A stretch of DNA of 64,000 nucleotides. Source: VKMB-3413 sp041027365 (GTDB taxonomy: Bacteria; Pseudomonadota; Alphaproteobacteria; Rhizobiales; Rhizobiaceae). Numbering within the stretch: position 1 is the stretch's first letter; every line of letters begins with the position of its first letter. Shown here one piece after another: positions 17,569-25,846 of the stretch. The stretch spans positions 62,001 to 126,000 of the forward strand of contig NZ_JBFTEH010000012.1 of assembly GCF_041027365.1 (NCBI RefSeq), in the 5' to 3' direction. The notes beneath the pieces were generated by a model that had not been told where the DNA came from, did no database searches, and saw only the letters and a list, made by a program, of their open reading frames with translations. Both the position numbers and the translations under genes were made by a program.

Positions 17569-18321
17569 ATGACCGAGACGCCCGCCGCCACTGCCGCCAT
17601 GCTCGCGATCGGGGACGAACTCCTCTCGGGGCGGACGAAAGACCGCAATATCGGGCATCTCGCCGAGGTTCTGACGGTCGCGGGCATCGACCTGAAGGAG
17701 GTGCGGATCGTCGGCGACGAGCCGCACATCATCGCCGACACGCTGAACACGCTGCGGCGGGAATACGACTACGTCTTCACCTCCGGCGGCATCGGGCCGA
17801 CGCATGACGACATCACCGCGGACGCAGTCGGCGCCGCCTTCGGCCTCGCGGTCCGGGAGCATCCGGAGGCCGTTGCGCTCCTCGAAGCGCATTACGCCCG
17901 CCGCGACATGCCGTTCACCGCGACGCGGCGGCGGATGACCCGCACGCCCGAGGGCGCGACGCTGATCGAGAACCCGGTCTCGGTCGCGCCGGGCTTCCGG
18001 ATCGACAACGTCTTCGTCATGGCCGGGGTACCGGATGTCTTCAGCGCCATGCTCGGCAAGGTGATCGAGACGCTGCCGGCCGGGCAGGCGGTGAAGAGCG
18101 CCGCCGTCCCCTGCCCCTATGGCGAAGGCGATATCGGCGAGCCGCTGCGCGCCATCGCCAAGCGGCATGAGGCGGTGGCGATCGGCTCCTATCCCCGCTT
18201 CGACGGCCAGCGCTATTCGACCGAGATCGTCCTGCGCTCGCGCGACGAGGCGGCACTGGCCGCTGCGAAGGCGGATGTCGAGGCCATGCTGGCGGAGATG
18301 GCGGCGCGAGAGCCGGACTGA
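17569..18321 (+). CDS. CinA-N/MoaB-type molybdopterin-binding domain protein
   Basis: A 250-residue protein made of the MogA/MoaB-like domain seen at the N-terminus of CinA: AAMLAIGDELLSGRTKDRN, the TSGGIGPTHDDITADAV phosphate-binding loop and NVFVMAGVPDVFSAML. The nicotinamide-nucleotide deamidase domain of full CinA is absent, so this is the stand-alone form common in Alphaproteobacteria. Stand-alone members may hydrolyse ADP-ribose-type or other pyrophosphates, but I cannot tell which. ATG 17569 is the first Met before the conserved strand. It converges with the MerR gene (44 bp gap). Confidence 0.85.
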   Translation: MTETPAATAAMLAIGDELLSGRTKDRNIGHLAEVLTVAGIDLKEVRIVGDEPHIIADTLNTLRREYDYVFTSGGIGPTHDDITADAVGAAFGLAVREHPEAVALLEAHYARRDMPFTATRRRMTRTPEGATLIENPVSVAPGFRIDNVFVMAGVPDVFSAMLGKVIETLPAGQAVKSAAVPCPYGEGDIGEPLRAIAKRHEAVAIGSYPRFDGQRYSTEIVLRSRDEAALAAAKADVEAMLAEMAAREPD

Positions 18322-18365
18322 CGCCGACCGGGGCCATGAGTGACGGGCGCCAGCTCGGCTGCCCG

Positions 18366-18956
18366 TCAGCGCACCTGATCGAGCAGGCGCTTGCACTCCA
18401 GAAGCTCGAGCACGACCGCGTCCAGCGCCTCGATGCTCTCGCGCGGCAGGAGCTGCCGCCCGTCGGCCGCCCGCTCGCGGTCGCGCCGCAGGAAGCCGAC
18501 CAGCGGGTTCGCCCGGTCGCGCGCCACCGGCTGGACGTCGGGCTCCTCCGCCAAGAGCTCCGGCTCGGGCGCGATGATGTCGAGATCGTCCACATGCGGC
18601 GGCGGCGCAACGTCGGGCGCATCGAGCTCGTCCTCCGCATCCGCGCGCGGCGAGGCCTGCAGCGCGTCGAGGCCGGCGAGGTCGCCGGAACCGATCGCGA
18701 CGACGAAGCGGCTGCCGTTCTCCTTCAGGATGCGCTGCACGCCCTTGATCGTGAAGCCCTTGACGTAGAGGAGGTAGCGGATTCCGCGCAGCAGCTCGAC
18801 ATCGTCGGGACGGTAATAGCGCCGGCCGCCGCCGCGCTTCAGCGGACGGATCTGCGCAAAGCGCGATTCCCAGAAGCGCAGGACGTGCTGCGGCAGGTCC
18901 AGTTCCTCCGCCACCTCGCTGATGGTGCGGAACGCATCGTCGCTCTTGTCTGACAT
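18366..18956 (-). CDS. MerR-family transcriptional regulator
   Basis: A 196-residue regulator. The N-terminal winged helix-turn-helix (about residues 9-75) contains RTISEVAEELDLPQHVLRFWE, then KRGGGRRYYRPDDVELLRGI and YVKGFTIKGVQRIL, which is typical for MerR. The remaining 120 residues are acidic, Pro-rich and contain no cysteine pair, so there is no metal-sensing motif. The gene is 34 bp downstream of ihfA and probably shares its transcript. This ihfA-merR pair after fabH is a conserved arrangement in the order, but its targets are unknown to me. Confidence 0.9.
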   Translation of the reverse strand: MSDKSDDAFRTISEVAEELDLPQHVLRFWESRFAQIRPLKRGGGRRYYRPDDVELLRGIRYLLYVKGFTIKGVQRILKENGSRFVVAIGSGDLAGLDALQASPRADAEDELDAPDVAPPPHVDDLDIIAPEPELLAEEPDVQPVARDRANPLVGFLRRDRERAADGRQLLPRESIEALDAVVLELLECKRLLDQVR

Positions 18957-18990
18957 GGCAGGAAATTCCGTGGCCTGTCGGCCAGCGCCG

Positions 18991-19344
18991 CTATTCGGCG
19001 GCGGCCTTCAGCATCATCTCGACCTCCGGAGCACTCCCCCGGCGCTGCGCATGGGCGTCGAGGATGCGGTCCTTGAGGACGTTGGACGGCTTGAACACGG
19101 CGACGCGGCGCGGCGAGATCGGCACTTCCTCGCCGGTCTTGGGATTGCGGCCGACACGCTCGTTCTTCTGGCGCACCAGGAAGGAGCCGAACGAGGAGAT
19201 CTTCACCGATTCGCCGGCGGCGATCGTGGCGCAGATTTCTTCCAGCACCATCTCGACCAGCGAAGCCGATTCGCTCCGGGACAACCCGATCTTGCGGAAC
19301 ACCGCCTCCGACAGGTCGGCTCGGGTTAGAGTCTTGTCTCCCAT
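18991..19344 (-). CDS. ihfA: Integration host factor subunit alpha
   Basis: IHF alpha pairs with IHF beta to bend DNA sharply and to organise promoters, replication and recombination sites. The 117-residue protein shows the HU/IHF core: LTRADLSEAVFRKIGLSRSE, GESVKISSFGSFLVR and the DNA-binding arm GRNPKTGEEVPISPRRVAVF. The Pro in the arm tip is present. The C-terminus is about 15 residues longer than the E. coli subunit. A promoter with inverted repeats precedes the gene. It is followed by the MerR gene. Confidence 0.95.
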   Translation of the reverse strand: MGDKTLTRADLSEAVFRKIGLSRSESASLVEMVLEEICATIAAGESVKISSFGSFLVRQKNERVGRNPKTGEEVPISPRRVAVFKPSNVLKDRILDAHAQRRGSAPEVEMMLKAAAE

Positions 19345-19397
19345 CCATGTCCCCTAATGCTGTGGAAGACCGCGCCGCACAGACTGGCTGCGGAACT

Positions 19398-19446
19398 CAG
19401 ATGACCCGCACTCTAACGAAAACGTCATCTGAATCAAGGTTGATTC
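19398..19446 (-). promoter_or_regulatory. Promoter and inverted repeats upstream of ihfA
   Basis: On the minus strand TTGATT (19432-19437) and TAGAGT (19410-19415) are spaced by 16 bp, a plausible -35/-10 pair with a start about 60 nt before ihfA. The -10 is bracketed by an 8-bp inverted repeat, CAGATGAC at 19398-19405 and GTCATCTG at 19424-19431. The -35 lies in a second perfect inverted repeat, GAATCAA-GG-TTGATTC at 19431-19446, which touches the fabH stop. This looks like a regulated promoter inside the plsX-fabH-ihfA string; the regulator is not known. Confidence 0.5.
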
Positions 19447-20426
19447 TACCAGCGGATCAGGCAGGCGCCCCATGTAAATCCGCCGCCCATGGCCTCCAGC
19501 AGCACCAGATCACCCTTGGTGATCCGCCCGTCCCTGACTGCGGTATCGAGGGCCAGCGGAATGGAGGCGGCCGAGGTGTTGCCGTGCTGGTCGACGGTGA
19601 CGACGACCTTTTCCGGCGCGATGCCGAGCTTCTTGGCGGAGGCGTCGATGATGCGGCGGTTGGCCTGGTGCGGCACGAACCAGTCGATATCGTCCGGACC
19701 GACGCCGGCCGCCTCGAACGAGGCCTCGATCACGTCGGTGATCATGCCGACCGCGTGCTTGAAGACCTCCCGGCCCTGCATCCTCAGATGCCCGACCGTG
19801 CCGGTGGTCGAGGGCCCGCCGTCGACATAGAGCTTTTCCGCGTGCGAGCCGTCGGACCGCAGGCGCGAGACGATGATGCCGCGGCGTGCCGCCCCGTCCG
19901 GCTCTTCGCGGGCCTCGATGACCACAGCGCCGGCGCCGTCGCCGAACAGGACGCAAGTGGTGCGGTCCTCCCAGTCGAGCAGCCGCGAAAAGGTCTCGGC
20001 GCCGATCACCAGCGCCCGCCGCGCCATCCCGCTCCTGACGTAGAGGTCGGCGGTGGTCAGCGCGTAGACGAAGCCGCTGCAGACGGCCTGGACGTCGAAG
20101 GCGAAGCCATGGGTGATGCCGAGGCGGCTCTGCACCTGGACGGCGGAGGCAGGAAAGGTGTTGTCGGGCGTCGCCGTCGCCAGCACGATGAGGTCGATGT
20201 CCGACGGTTCGAGCCCGGCTGCGGCGAGCGCGCGGCGCGCCGCCTCCTCGGCCAGCGAGACGGTGGTTTCGCCCTCCCCCGCAATGTGGCGCGCGGCGAT
20301 ACCCGTCCGCTGCCGGATCCATTCGTCGGAGGTCTCGACGATCCCCGCGAAGTCCTGGTTCCGCATCACCCGCTTCGGCAGGACGGAGCCGGTCCCGAGG
20401 ACGACGGACCTGACATGCTCGTTCAT
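19446..20426 (-). CDS. fabH: Beta-ketoacyl-ACP synthase III
   Basis: FabH condenses acetyl-CoA with malonyl-ACP to start fatty acid synthesis. The 326-residue protein carries the full catalytic triad: Cys116 in VQAVCSGFVY, His253 in WFVPHQANRRI and Asn283 in DQHGNTSAASIP. The GGGFTWGACLIRW C-terminus is typical. Its ATG overlaps the plsX stop (ATGA at 20423-20426), so the two are translationally coupled. The pairing links the start of acyl-chain synthesis to phospholipid precursor supply. Confidence 0.97.
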   Translation of the reverse strand: MNEHVRSVVLGTGSVLPKRVMRNQDFAGIVETSDEWIRQRTGIAARHIAGEGETTVSLAEEAARRALAAAGLEPSDIDLIVLATATPDNTFPASAVQVQSRLGITHGFAFDVQAVCSGFVYALTTADLYVRSGMARRALVIGAETFSRLLDWEDRTTCVLFGDGAGAVVIEAREEPDGAARRGIIVSRLRSDGSHAEKLYVDGGPSTTGTVGHLRMQGREVFKHAVGMITDVIEASFEAAGVGPDDIDWFVPHQANRRIIDASAKKLGIAPEKVVVTVDQHGNTSAASIPLALDTAVRDGRITKGDLVLLEAMGGGFTWGACLIRW

Positions 20427-21526
20427 GGCATATTGCTTTCGGAAACTTCGGTCTCGTCACCGGATACCCGGTGATGGAAGCTGGCGAGATCCACCGCGAT
20501 CTTCTCGCGCAGGCCGGTGCGGGCCATGGTGTGCGCGAGGTCCAGCGCGGCGGCGATGCCCTCGGCGTCGGTGCCGCCGTGGCTCTTGATGACAATGCCG
20601 TTCAGGCCAAGGAAGACGCCGCCATTGACCTTGCGCGGATCCATCTTGTCGCGCAGCCGGTCGAAGGCGCTCTTGGCAAGCACATAGCCCATGCGCGCCA
20701 GATAGGTGCGGGTCATCGCGGCGCGCAGATAGGCGGCGATCTGCCTTGCGGTGCCTTCCGCCGTCTTCAGGGCGACATTGCCGGTGAAGCCTTCCGTCAC
20801 CACCACGTCGACCGTGCCCTGGCCGAGATCGTCGCCCTCGACGAAGCCGCGATAGTCGATCTGCGGCAGCGGATATTCCTTAAGGAGACGCCCCGCCTCT
20901 CGGATCTCGTCCTGGCCCTTCACCTCCTCGACGCCGATGTTGAGGAGGCCGACCGTCGGCTTCTCCAGCCCGAACAGGGCGCGCGCCATCGCGCCGCCCA
21001 TCATCGAGAAGTCGATGAGTTGCTGCGCGTCGGCACCGATCGTCGCGCCGACGTCGAGCACGATGCTCTCGCCCTTGAGGGTCGGCCAGATCGCGGCGAT
21101 CGCCGGGCGCTCGATGCTGGCCATCGTGCGCAGGCAGAACTTCGCCATCGCCATCAGCGCGCCGGTGTTGCCCGCGGAGACGGCGACGTCGGACTCGCCG
21201 GTCTTCACCGCCTCGATCGTCCGCCACATCGACGACTTGTAGCGTCCCTGGCGCAGCGCCTGGGACGGCTTGTCGTCCATGCGGATGGAGACGTCGCAGT
21301 GGTGGAAGACGGCCTTGGCCTTCAGATCCGGATACTGCTCCAGGACGGGCAGCACCGCCTCGCTTTCGCCGAACAGGACGAAGCGCGTGTCGGGACGGCG
21401 CTTCAGCGCGATCGCCGCGCCGGCGAGAACCACCGCCGGACCATGATCGCCGCCCATCGCGTCGAGCGAAATCGTGATGCCGGTTTCGGTATTCAAATGA
21501 TGCTCGCTTTCCTGCGCCGCTGCCAC
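20423..21526 (-). CDS. plsX: Phosphate acyltransferase PlsX
   Basis: PlsX converts acyl-ACP to acyl-phosphate, the acyl donor of PlsY in phosphatidic acid synthesis. The protein has about 367 residues and the conserved ISLDAMGGDHGPAVVLAGA start, SAGNTGALMAMAKFCLRT, the ERPAIAAIWP segment and DVVVTEGFTGNVALKTAEG. The frame starts with GTG at 21526, giving a polar extension (AAAQESEHH) before the conserved beta-strand. It is 73 bp downstream of yceD and overlaps fabH. Confidence 0.95.
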   Translation of the reverse strand: MAAAQESEHHLNTETGITISLDAMGGDHGPAVVLAGAAIALKRRPDTRFVLFGESEAVLPVLEQYPDLKAKAVFHHCDVSIRMDDKPSQALRQGRYKSSMWRTIEAVKTGESDVAVSAGNTGALMAMAKFCLRTMASIERPAIAAIWPTLKGESIVLDVGATIGADAQQLIDFSMMGGAMARALFGLEKPTVGLLNIGVEEVKGQDEIREAGRLLKEYPLPQIDYRGFVEGDDLGQGTVDVVVTEGFTGNVALKTAEGTARQIAAYLRAAMTRTYLARMGYVLAKSAFDRLRDKMDPRKVNGGVFLGLNGIVIKSHGGTDAEGIAAALDLAHTMARTGLREKIAVDLASFHHRVSGDETEVSESNMP

Positions 21527-21599
21527 AAGGTGGCCGAAGCCTCCCGGACGCGGCGCGAAAATATCCGTTTACGCGCGGACGGCAACCGCCGATTTGCCC

Positions 21600-22169
21600 T
21601 CATTCGTCATCCCGCCCGGGCTTTGCCGCCAGTTCGGCCAGGACGTCGAAGGCGGAGCGGCGCCCGGCATCCGGTGCCGGATCGGTATCCAGCGCCCCGA
21701 AACTTTCCCCCGCCTTGCGCGGATAGGGGTCGAGCGCCAGCGCCACCGCCTCGGCGATGTAGGCGCCGATGTCGATGCGATCGCCGGAGAAGGTCTCCGG
21801 CGGATCATCGCCTTCGGGATCGATATGCAGTTCCTGTTCCGCCGGTGCGGCGATCCGGGCGAGCCTGGAGTCTTCCGGCACGAAGGTCTGCTCGAACGGC
21901 TCGTCGATCCGCTGGACGACGGGCTCGAGGCTGACCACGCTCTCCTGCACCACCTCGGCGGCGATGCGGCCGGACACGCGAACGCCCTCGGCACGCCAGG
22001 GCGTCGCCCGCAGATCGACCGACAGCGTCGTCACTTCGGGAATCGAAAGCTGGCGGGCGAGCGCTTGCCGCTCGGCCTCGTCGGCATCGAAGCGAATCGG
22101 CATGCCGTCGCGCGGCAGCTTGATGGTGGAGATTGCGAATGGAATGGCGTGTGCCGGGGCCTTGGTCAT
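21600..22169 (-). CDS. yceD: YceD/DUF177 family protein
   Basis: DUF177 proteins are small conserved proteins linked to 23S rRNA metabolism or ribosomal protein L32 in many bacteria. This 189-residue member has the family layout: SVDLRATPWRAEGVRVSGRI (the conserved central strand region, without the zinc cysteines of some homologues) and the C-terminal IDIGAYIAEAVALALDPYPR followed by a DVLAELAAK helix. Its ATG overlaps the upstream gene stop as ATGA. In this organism rpmF is not next to it; plsX-fabH follow, as usual. Confidence 0.88.
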   Translation of the reverse strand: MTKAPAHAIPFAISTIKLPRDGMPIRFDADEAERQALARQLSIPEVTTLSVDLRATPWRAEGVRVSGRIAAEVVQESVVSLEPVVQRIDEPFEQTFVPEDSRLARIAAPAEQELHIDPEGDDPPETFSGDRIDIGAYIAEAVALALDPYPRKAGESFGALDTDPAPDAGRRSAFDVLAELAAKPGRDDE

Positions 22170-22699
22170 GATCGGTTCTCCGCCGAGAGGCGGCCTGTCA
22201 GGATGTCGTCTGCGGACACGGCCGCAAAAGCTTGTTCGGTCGTCACAATGTAGGTCGCGAGCCGGCGCGCCGCATCTTCGGCGCCGGTTTCCGCCACCGC
22301 CCGCCCCGTCAGGGCCTTGGCCAGCGCGGCCTCCGCCTCTTCCGGCGCCGCGAACGCGGCATCGTAAGCGACCGCCCGCTCGTAGAAGACGCCCGTCAGC
22401 CTGCGCATGCGCTTCGGCACCGACTGGTCGCCGACGCCGAGCTCGCGGATGGTGAACTCGACGTCCGAAACGAAGCGGTCGACGACCTCCTGCGCCAGCG
22501 GCGCCAGCGCCTTCTCCGTCCGGCAGCGCCGCAACAGGAGGTGGACATGGATCGCCAGCGCCTCGAACCGCCCGGCGAAGCTGTCCTCGATGCCGCACGC
22601 CAGATAGAGGTCGGGCTGCCGCGTGAGTGCGACGAGGGCGTCATAGATGCGATCCACGACGGCCCGATTACGGCGGCGGATGCGCCATCTCTGCAGCAT
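22166..22699 (-). CDS. Ubiquinol-cytochrome c chaperone family protein (CBP3/UQCC1-like)
   Basis: A 177-residue alpha-helical protein of the CBP3/UQCC1 family. In mitochondria these proteins help to fold and assemble cytochrome b into complex III; the bacterial members are inferred to do likewise. Matching features are LVALTRQPDLYLACGIEDSF, FEALAIHVHLLLRRC and DVEFTIRELGVGDQSVPKRMR. The start is ATG 22699. Its stop overlaps the yceD start. The bamE-CBP3-yceD block is a stable arrangement in Hyphomicrobiales. Confidence 0.88.
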   Translation of the reverse strand: MLQRWRIRRRNRAVVDRIYDALVALTRQPDLYLACGIEDSFAGRFEALAIHVHLLLRRCRTEKALAPLAQEVVDRFVSDVEFTIRELGVGDQSVPKRMRRLTGVFYERAVAYDAAFAAPEEAEAALAKALTGRAVAETGAEDAARRLATYIVTTEQAFAAVSADDILTGRLSAENRS

Positions 22700-22984
22700 G
22701 CCAACAACCCGGACCGATGCCAGTTGCCGCCCGTGCCACAGGGCGGGCCGGATTGCAACGCTTAGGCAGGTGGATTACCAGAGCCTCCGGGGCCCTCCGC
22801 CGACCGGCGGGACGTCCCGGAGCGCGATTTCGCGCGGCTCCACCTGTCCGGAACCTTTCGGCTTCGGACGCGCCGCGCCGCATCGTGCTCCCATGCCGGG
22901 CGTGCCATGGTTTGGGCACAGCCGCCGGGCATGACTGTTGGGGGACGCAACCGGTCCGGGGGACAAGACGGCGTGAAGCAGAGA

Positions 22985-23440
22985 ATGATGAAGGCGCGGC
23001 CGATCGTGCTCGGCGTGGCGATCCTCGGGTTGACCGCCCTCAACGCCTGTTCGACGAGCCAGGTCCTGAACGAGGGCTACATCGTCGACCAGAAGTCGCT
23101 GGAGCTCGTGCCGGTCGGCTCCAGCCGTGCGCAGGTGCTCCTGGCGCTCGGCTCGCCGTCGACCACCGCGACCTTCGACAACGAGGTCTTCTACTACATC
23201 TCCCAGAAGCGCGTCCGGCCGGTCGCCTTCATGAAGCCGCACCTAGTCGACCAGCACGTGCTCGCCGTCTACTTCGACAAGGACGGCAAGGTCGAGCGGA
23301 TCGCCAATTACGGCCTGAAGGACGGCAAGGTCTTCGACTTCATCTCGCGGACGACGCCGACCGGCGGCAAGGACGCCTCCTTCCTCGGCCAGGTGCTGAG
23401 CGACACCGTGTCCGACAAGGGCCCCGGCGTCCATCTCTGA
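22985..23440 (+). CDS. bamE: Outer membrane assembly lipoprotein BamE (SmpA/OmlA)
   Basis: BamE is a small lipoprotein of the beta-barrel assembly machine in the outer membrane. The 151-residue protein has a lipoprotein signal (IVLGVAILGLTALNACS, lipobox LNAC) and the BamE core, GYIVDQKSLELVPVGSSRAQ, VLLALGSPSTTATFDNEVF and VLAVYFDKDGKVERIANYG. I chose the ATG at 22985 (tandem with 22988) because the signal peptide starts here. A strong terminator follows. It is divergent from the cytochrome bc1 chaperone gene across a 285-bp region in which I see no other gene. Confidence 0.93.
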   Translation: MMKARPIVLGVAILGLTALNACSTSQVLNEGYIVDQKSLELVPVGSSRAQVLLALGSPSTTATFDNEVFYYISQKRVRPVAFMKPHLVDQHVLAVYFDKDGKVERIANYGLKDGKVFDFISRTTPTGGKDASFLGQVLSDTVSDKGPGVHL

Positions 23441-23483
23441 GATCGGCGGCGCCGGCAGGTACCTGCGGCCACCGCTGACGTCG

Positions 23484-23519
23484 AAGGCCCCGCGAGCGAC
23501 TCGCGGGGCCTTTCGTTTG
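23484..23519 (+). terminator. Rho-independent terminator after bamE
   Basis: A perfect 13-bp stem (AAGGCCCCGCGAG with CTCGCGGGGCCTT) and a 3-nt loop are followed by TCGTTTGT. It sits between the convergent bamE and hppA genes and may work in both directions. Confidence 0.85.
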
Positions 23520-23553
23520 TCTCAGCGTGCTCCAGCGCTGCCGCAGTCCCGCC

Positions 23554-25704
23554 CTACTGATGGGCGAGCACCGCGAGCAGCAGGAGCGCGACGATGTTGG
23601 TGATCTTGATCGCCGGGTTCACCGCCGGCCCGGCGGTGTCCTTGTACGGGTCGCCGACGGTATCGCCCGTCACCGACGCCTTGTGGGCCTCCGAGCCCTT
23701 CATGTGGCGCACGCCGGCCGAATCGACGAAGCCGTCCTCGAAGGACTTCTTGGCGTTGTCCCAGGCGCCGCCGCCGGACGTCATCGAGATCGCGACGAAG
23801 AGGCCGGTGACGATGACGCCGAGAAGCATGGCGCCGACGGCCGAAAAGGCCTGACTCTTGCCGGCGATCGCGTAGACGACGAAGTAGACCACGATCGGCG
23901 CCAGGACCGGCAGGAGCGAGGGGATGACCATCTCCCGGATCGCCGCGCGCGTCAGAAGGTCGACCGCCCGGGCATAATCCGGCCGCTCGGTCCCCGCCAT
24001 GATTCCCGGCTTCTCGCGGAACTGCCGGCGCACCTCCTCGACCACCGCGCCGCCGGCGCGCCCGACGGCCGTCATCGCCATGCCGCCGAACAGGAAGGGG
24101 ATCAGGCCGCCGAGGAGCAGCCCGACCACCACGTAGGGATTGGTCAACGCGAAGTCCGGCGCGACGCCTTCGAAATACGGATAGCCTTTGCCGGCCTGGT
24201 GCTGCGCGATGAAGAACTGCAAGTCGGAATTGTACGCCGCGAACAGCACCAGCGCGCCGAGGCCCGCCGAGCCGATCGCATAGCCCTTGGTAACCGCCTT
24301 GGTGGTGTTGCCGACCGCGTCGAGCGCATCGGTCGACTTGCGCACCTCGGACGGCAGGCCGGCCATCTCGGCGATGCCGCCGGCATTGTCGGTCACCGGG
24401 CCGAAGGCATCGAGTGCGATGATCATGCCGGCGACGCCGAGCATCGCGGTCACCGCGATGCCGGTGCCGTAGAGCCCGGCGAGCTGGTAGGTCGCGATGA
24501 TGCCGGCGACGATCACGAGCGTCGGCAGCGCCGTCGCCTCCAGCGAGACGGCGAGGCCCTGGATGACGTTCGTGCCGTGGCCGGTCACCGAGGCCTGGCT
24601 GATCGAGCGGACCGGCCGCGAGCCGATGCCGGTGTAGTATTCGGTGATCCAGACGATGAGGCCCGTCACCATCAGCCCGACGATGCCGCAGATGAACAGG
24701 TTGAGGCCGGTGATCGACAGGCCCGTGGTCGCGCGCCCGACCGTGCCGAAGCCGATGGTGAAATAAGTGGCGACGGCGAGCCCGCCGATCGACAGGATCG
24801 TCGTCACCCACAGCCCCTTGTAGAGCGCCCCCATGATCGAGCCGTTGGCGCCGAGGCGCACGAAGGCGGTGCCGATGATCGAGGTGACGATGCAGGCGCC
24901 GCAGATCGCCAGGGGATAGGTCATCACGAGGTCGATCGCCGGCGAGCCGGTGAAGAAGATCGCGCCGAGCACCATGGTCGCCACGACCGTCACGGCATAG
25001 GTCTCGAAGAGGTCGGCCGCCATGCCGGCGCAGTCGCCGACATTGTCGCCGACATTGTCGGCGATGGTGGCGGGGTTTCGCGGATCGTCCTCGGGGATGC
25101 CGGCCTCGACCTTGCCGACGAGGTCGCCGCCGACATCGGCACCCTTCGTGAAGATGCCGCCGCCGAGGCGCGCGAAGATCGAGATCAGCGAGGCGCCGAA
25201 GCCGAGCGAGACAAGGGCGTCGATGACCGTGCGGTCGACGGACATGAAGCGGAGCTGCGTCGTCAGCACGTAGAAATAGACGGTGACGCCGAGGAGCGCG
25301 AGCCCGGCGACGAGCAGGCCGGTGATCGCGCCGGACTTGAAGGCGACGCCGAGCCCCTGGCCGAGCGAACGGGCCGAGGCCTGCGCGGTGCGGACATTAG
25401 CGCGCACGGAAACGTTCATGCCGATGAAGCCTGCAAGGCCCGACAGAATGGCGCCGATCGCGAAGCCCACCGCCGCGTAGAGCGACAGGAGCCACCAGTC
25501 GAGCAGAAAGACGACGACGCCGACGACGGCGATGGTGGTGTACTGGCGCGCGAGATAGGCCTGCGCGCCTTCCCGGATCGCGCCCGCGATCTCCTGCATC
25601 CGGACGCTGCCCTGGTCGGAGGCCATGACCGAGCGCGTCGCCCATCCGGCATAGGCGATCGCCAGCAGCCCGCACAGGGCCACCACGAGTAGAACCAACG
25701 GCAT
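23554..25704 (-). CDS. hppA: Membrane-bound proton-translocating pyrophosphatase
   Basis: HppA hydrolyses pyrophosphate and pumps protons across the inner membrane. The protein has 716 residues and about 16 TM segments. The substrate site motifs are GGIFTKGADVGGDLVGKVE and DNVGDNVGDCAGMAADLFE, and the C-terminal acidic motif is around GGGAWDNAKKSFEDG. The cation determinant reads GNTTKAVTKG: a Lys at this position is characteristic of the potassium-independent proton pumps, where potassium-dependent types have Ala. ATG 25704 (MPLVLLVVALCG) starts the first TM; the longer frame adds 19 unlikely residues. Confidence 0.96.
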   Translation of the reverse strand: MPLVLLVVALCGLLAIAYAGWATRSVMASDQGSVRMQEIAGAIREGAQAYLARQYTTIAVVGVVVFLLDWWLLSLYAAVGFAIGAILSGLAGFIGMNVSVRANVRTAQASARSLGQGLGVAFKSGAITGLLVAGLALLGVTVYFYVLTTQLRFMSVDRTVIDALVSLGFGASLISIFARLGGGIFTKGADVGGDLVGKVEAGIPEDDPRNPATIADNVGDNVGDCAGMAADLFETYAVTVVATMVLGAIFFTGSPAIDLVMTYPLAICGACIVTSIIGTAFVRLGANGSIMGALYKGLWVTTILSIGGLAVATYFTIGFGTVGRATTGLSITGLNLFICGIVGLMVTGLIVWITEYYTGIGSRPVRSISQASVTGHGTNVIQGLAVSLEATALPTLVIVAGIIATYQLAGLYGTGIAVTAMLGVAGMIIALDAFGPVTDNAGGIAEMAGLPSEVRKSTDALDAVGNTTKAVTKGYAIGSAGLGALVLFAAYNSDLQFFIAQHQAGKGYPYFEGVAPDFALTNPYVVVGLLLGGLIPFLFGGMAMTAVGRAGGAVVEEVRRQFREKPGIMAGTERPDYARAVDLLTRAAIREMVIPSLLPVLAPIVVYFVVYAIAGKSQAFSAVGAMLLGVIVTGLFVAISMTSGGGAWDNAKKSFEDGFVDSAGVRHMKGSEAHKASVTGDTVGDPYKDTAGPAVNPAIKITNIVALLLLAVLAHQ

Positions 25705-25796
25705 TGCCACCCTCCCCTCGCGCCGGCTTCCTCCTCCGGCGTTGATGAACGGCGCGCGCACCGGACGGCCGGCGCCGACCCGTCATGGGCAGGTTG

Positions 25797-25824
25797 AGGT
25801 TATATGAGGGCGGCTAAGCGTCAA
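25797..25824 (-). promoter_or_regulatory. Candidate hppA promoter
   Basis: On the minus strand TTGACG (25819-25824) is followed after 16 bp by TAACCT (25797-25802), within an AT-richer patch. It is about 95 bp ahead of the hppA start, just past the end of the MFS gene. Consensus match only. Confidence 0.4.
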
Positions 25825-25846
25825 GCACCGCGATGTCGTACCGCGA

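Noticed and set aside
23527..25692. A 721-codon plus-strand frame opposite hppA
   Set aside because: It mirrors hppA, whose motifs are unambiguous. The composition is typical of an antisense shadow.
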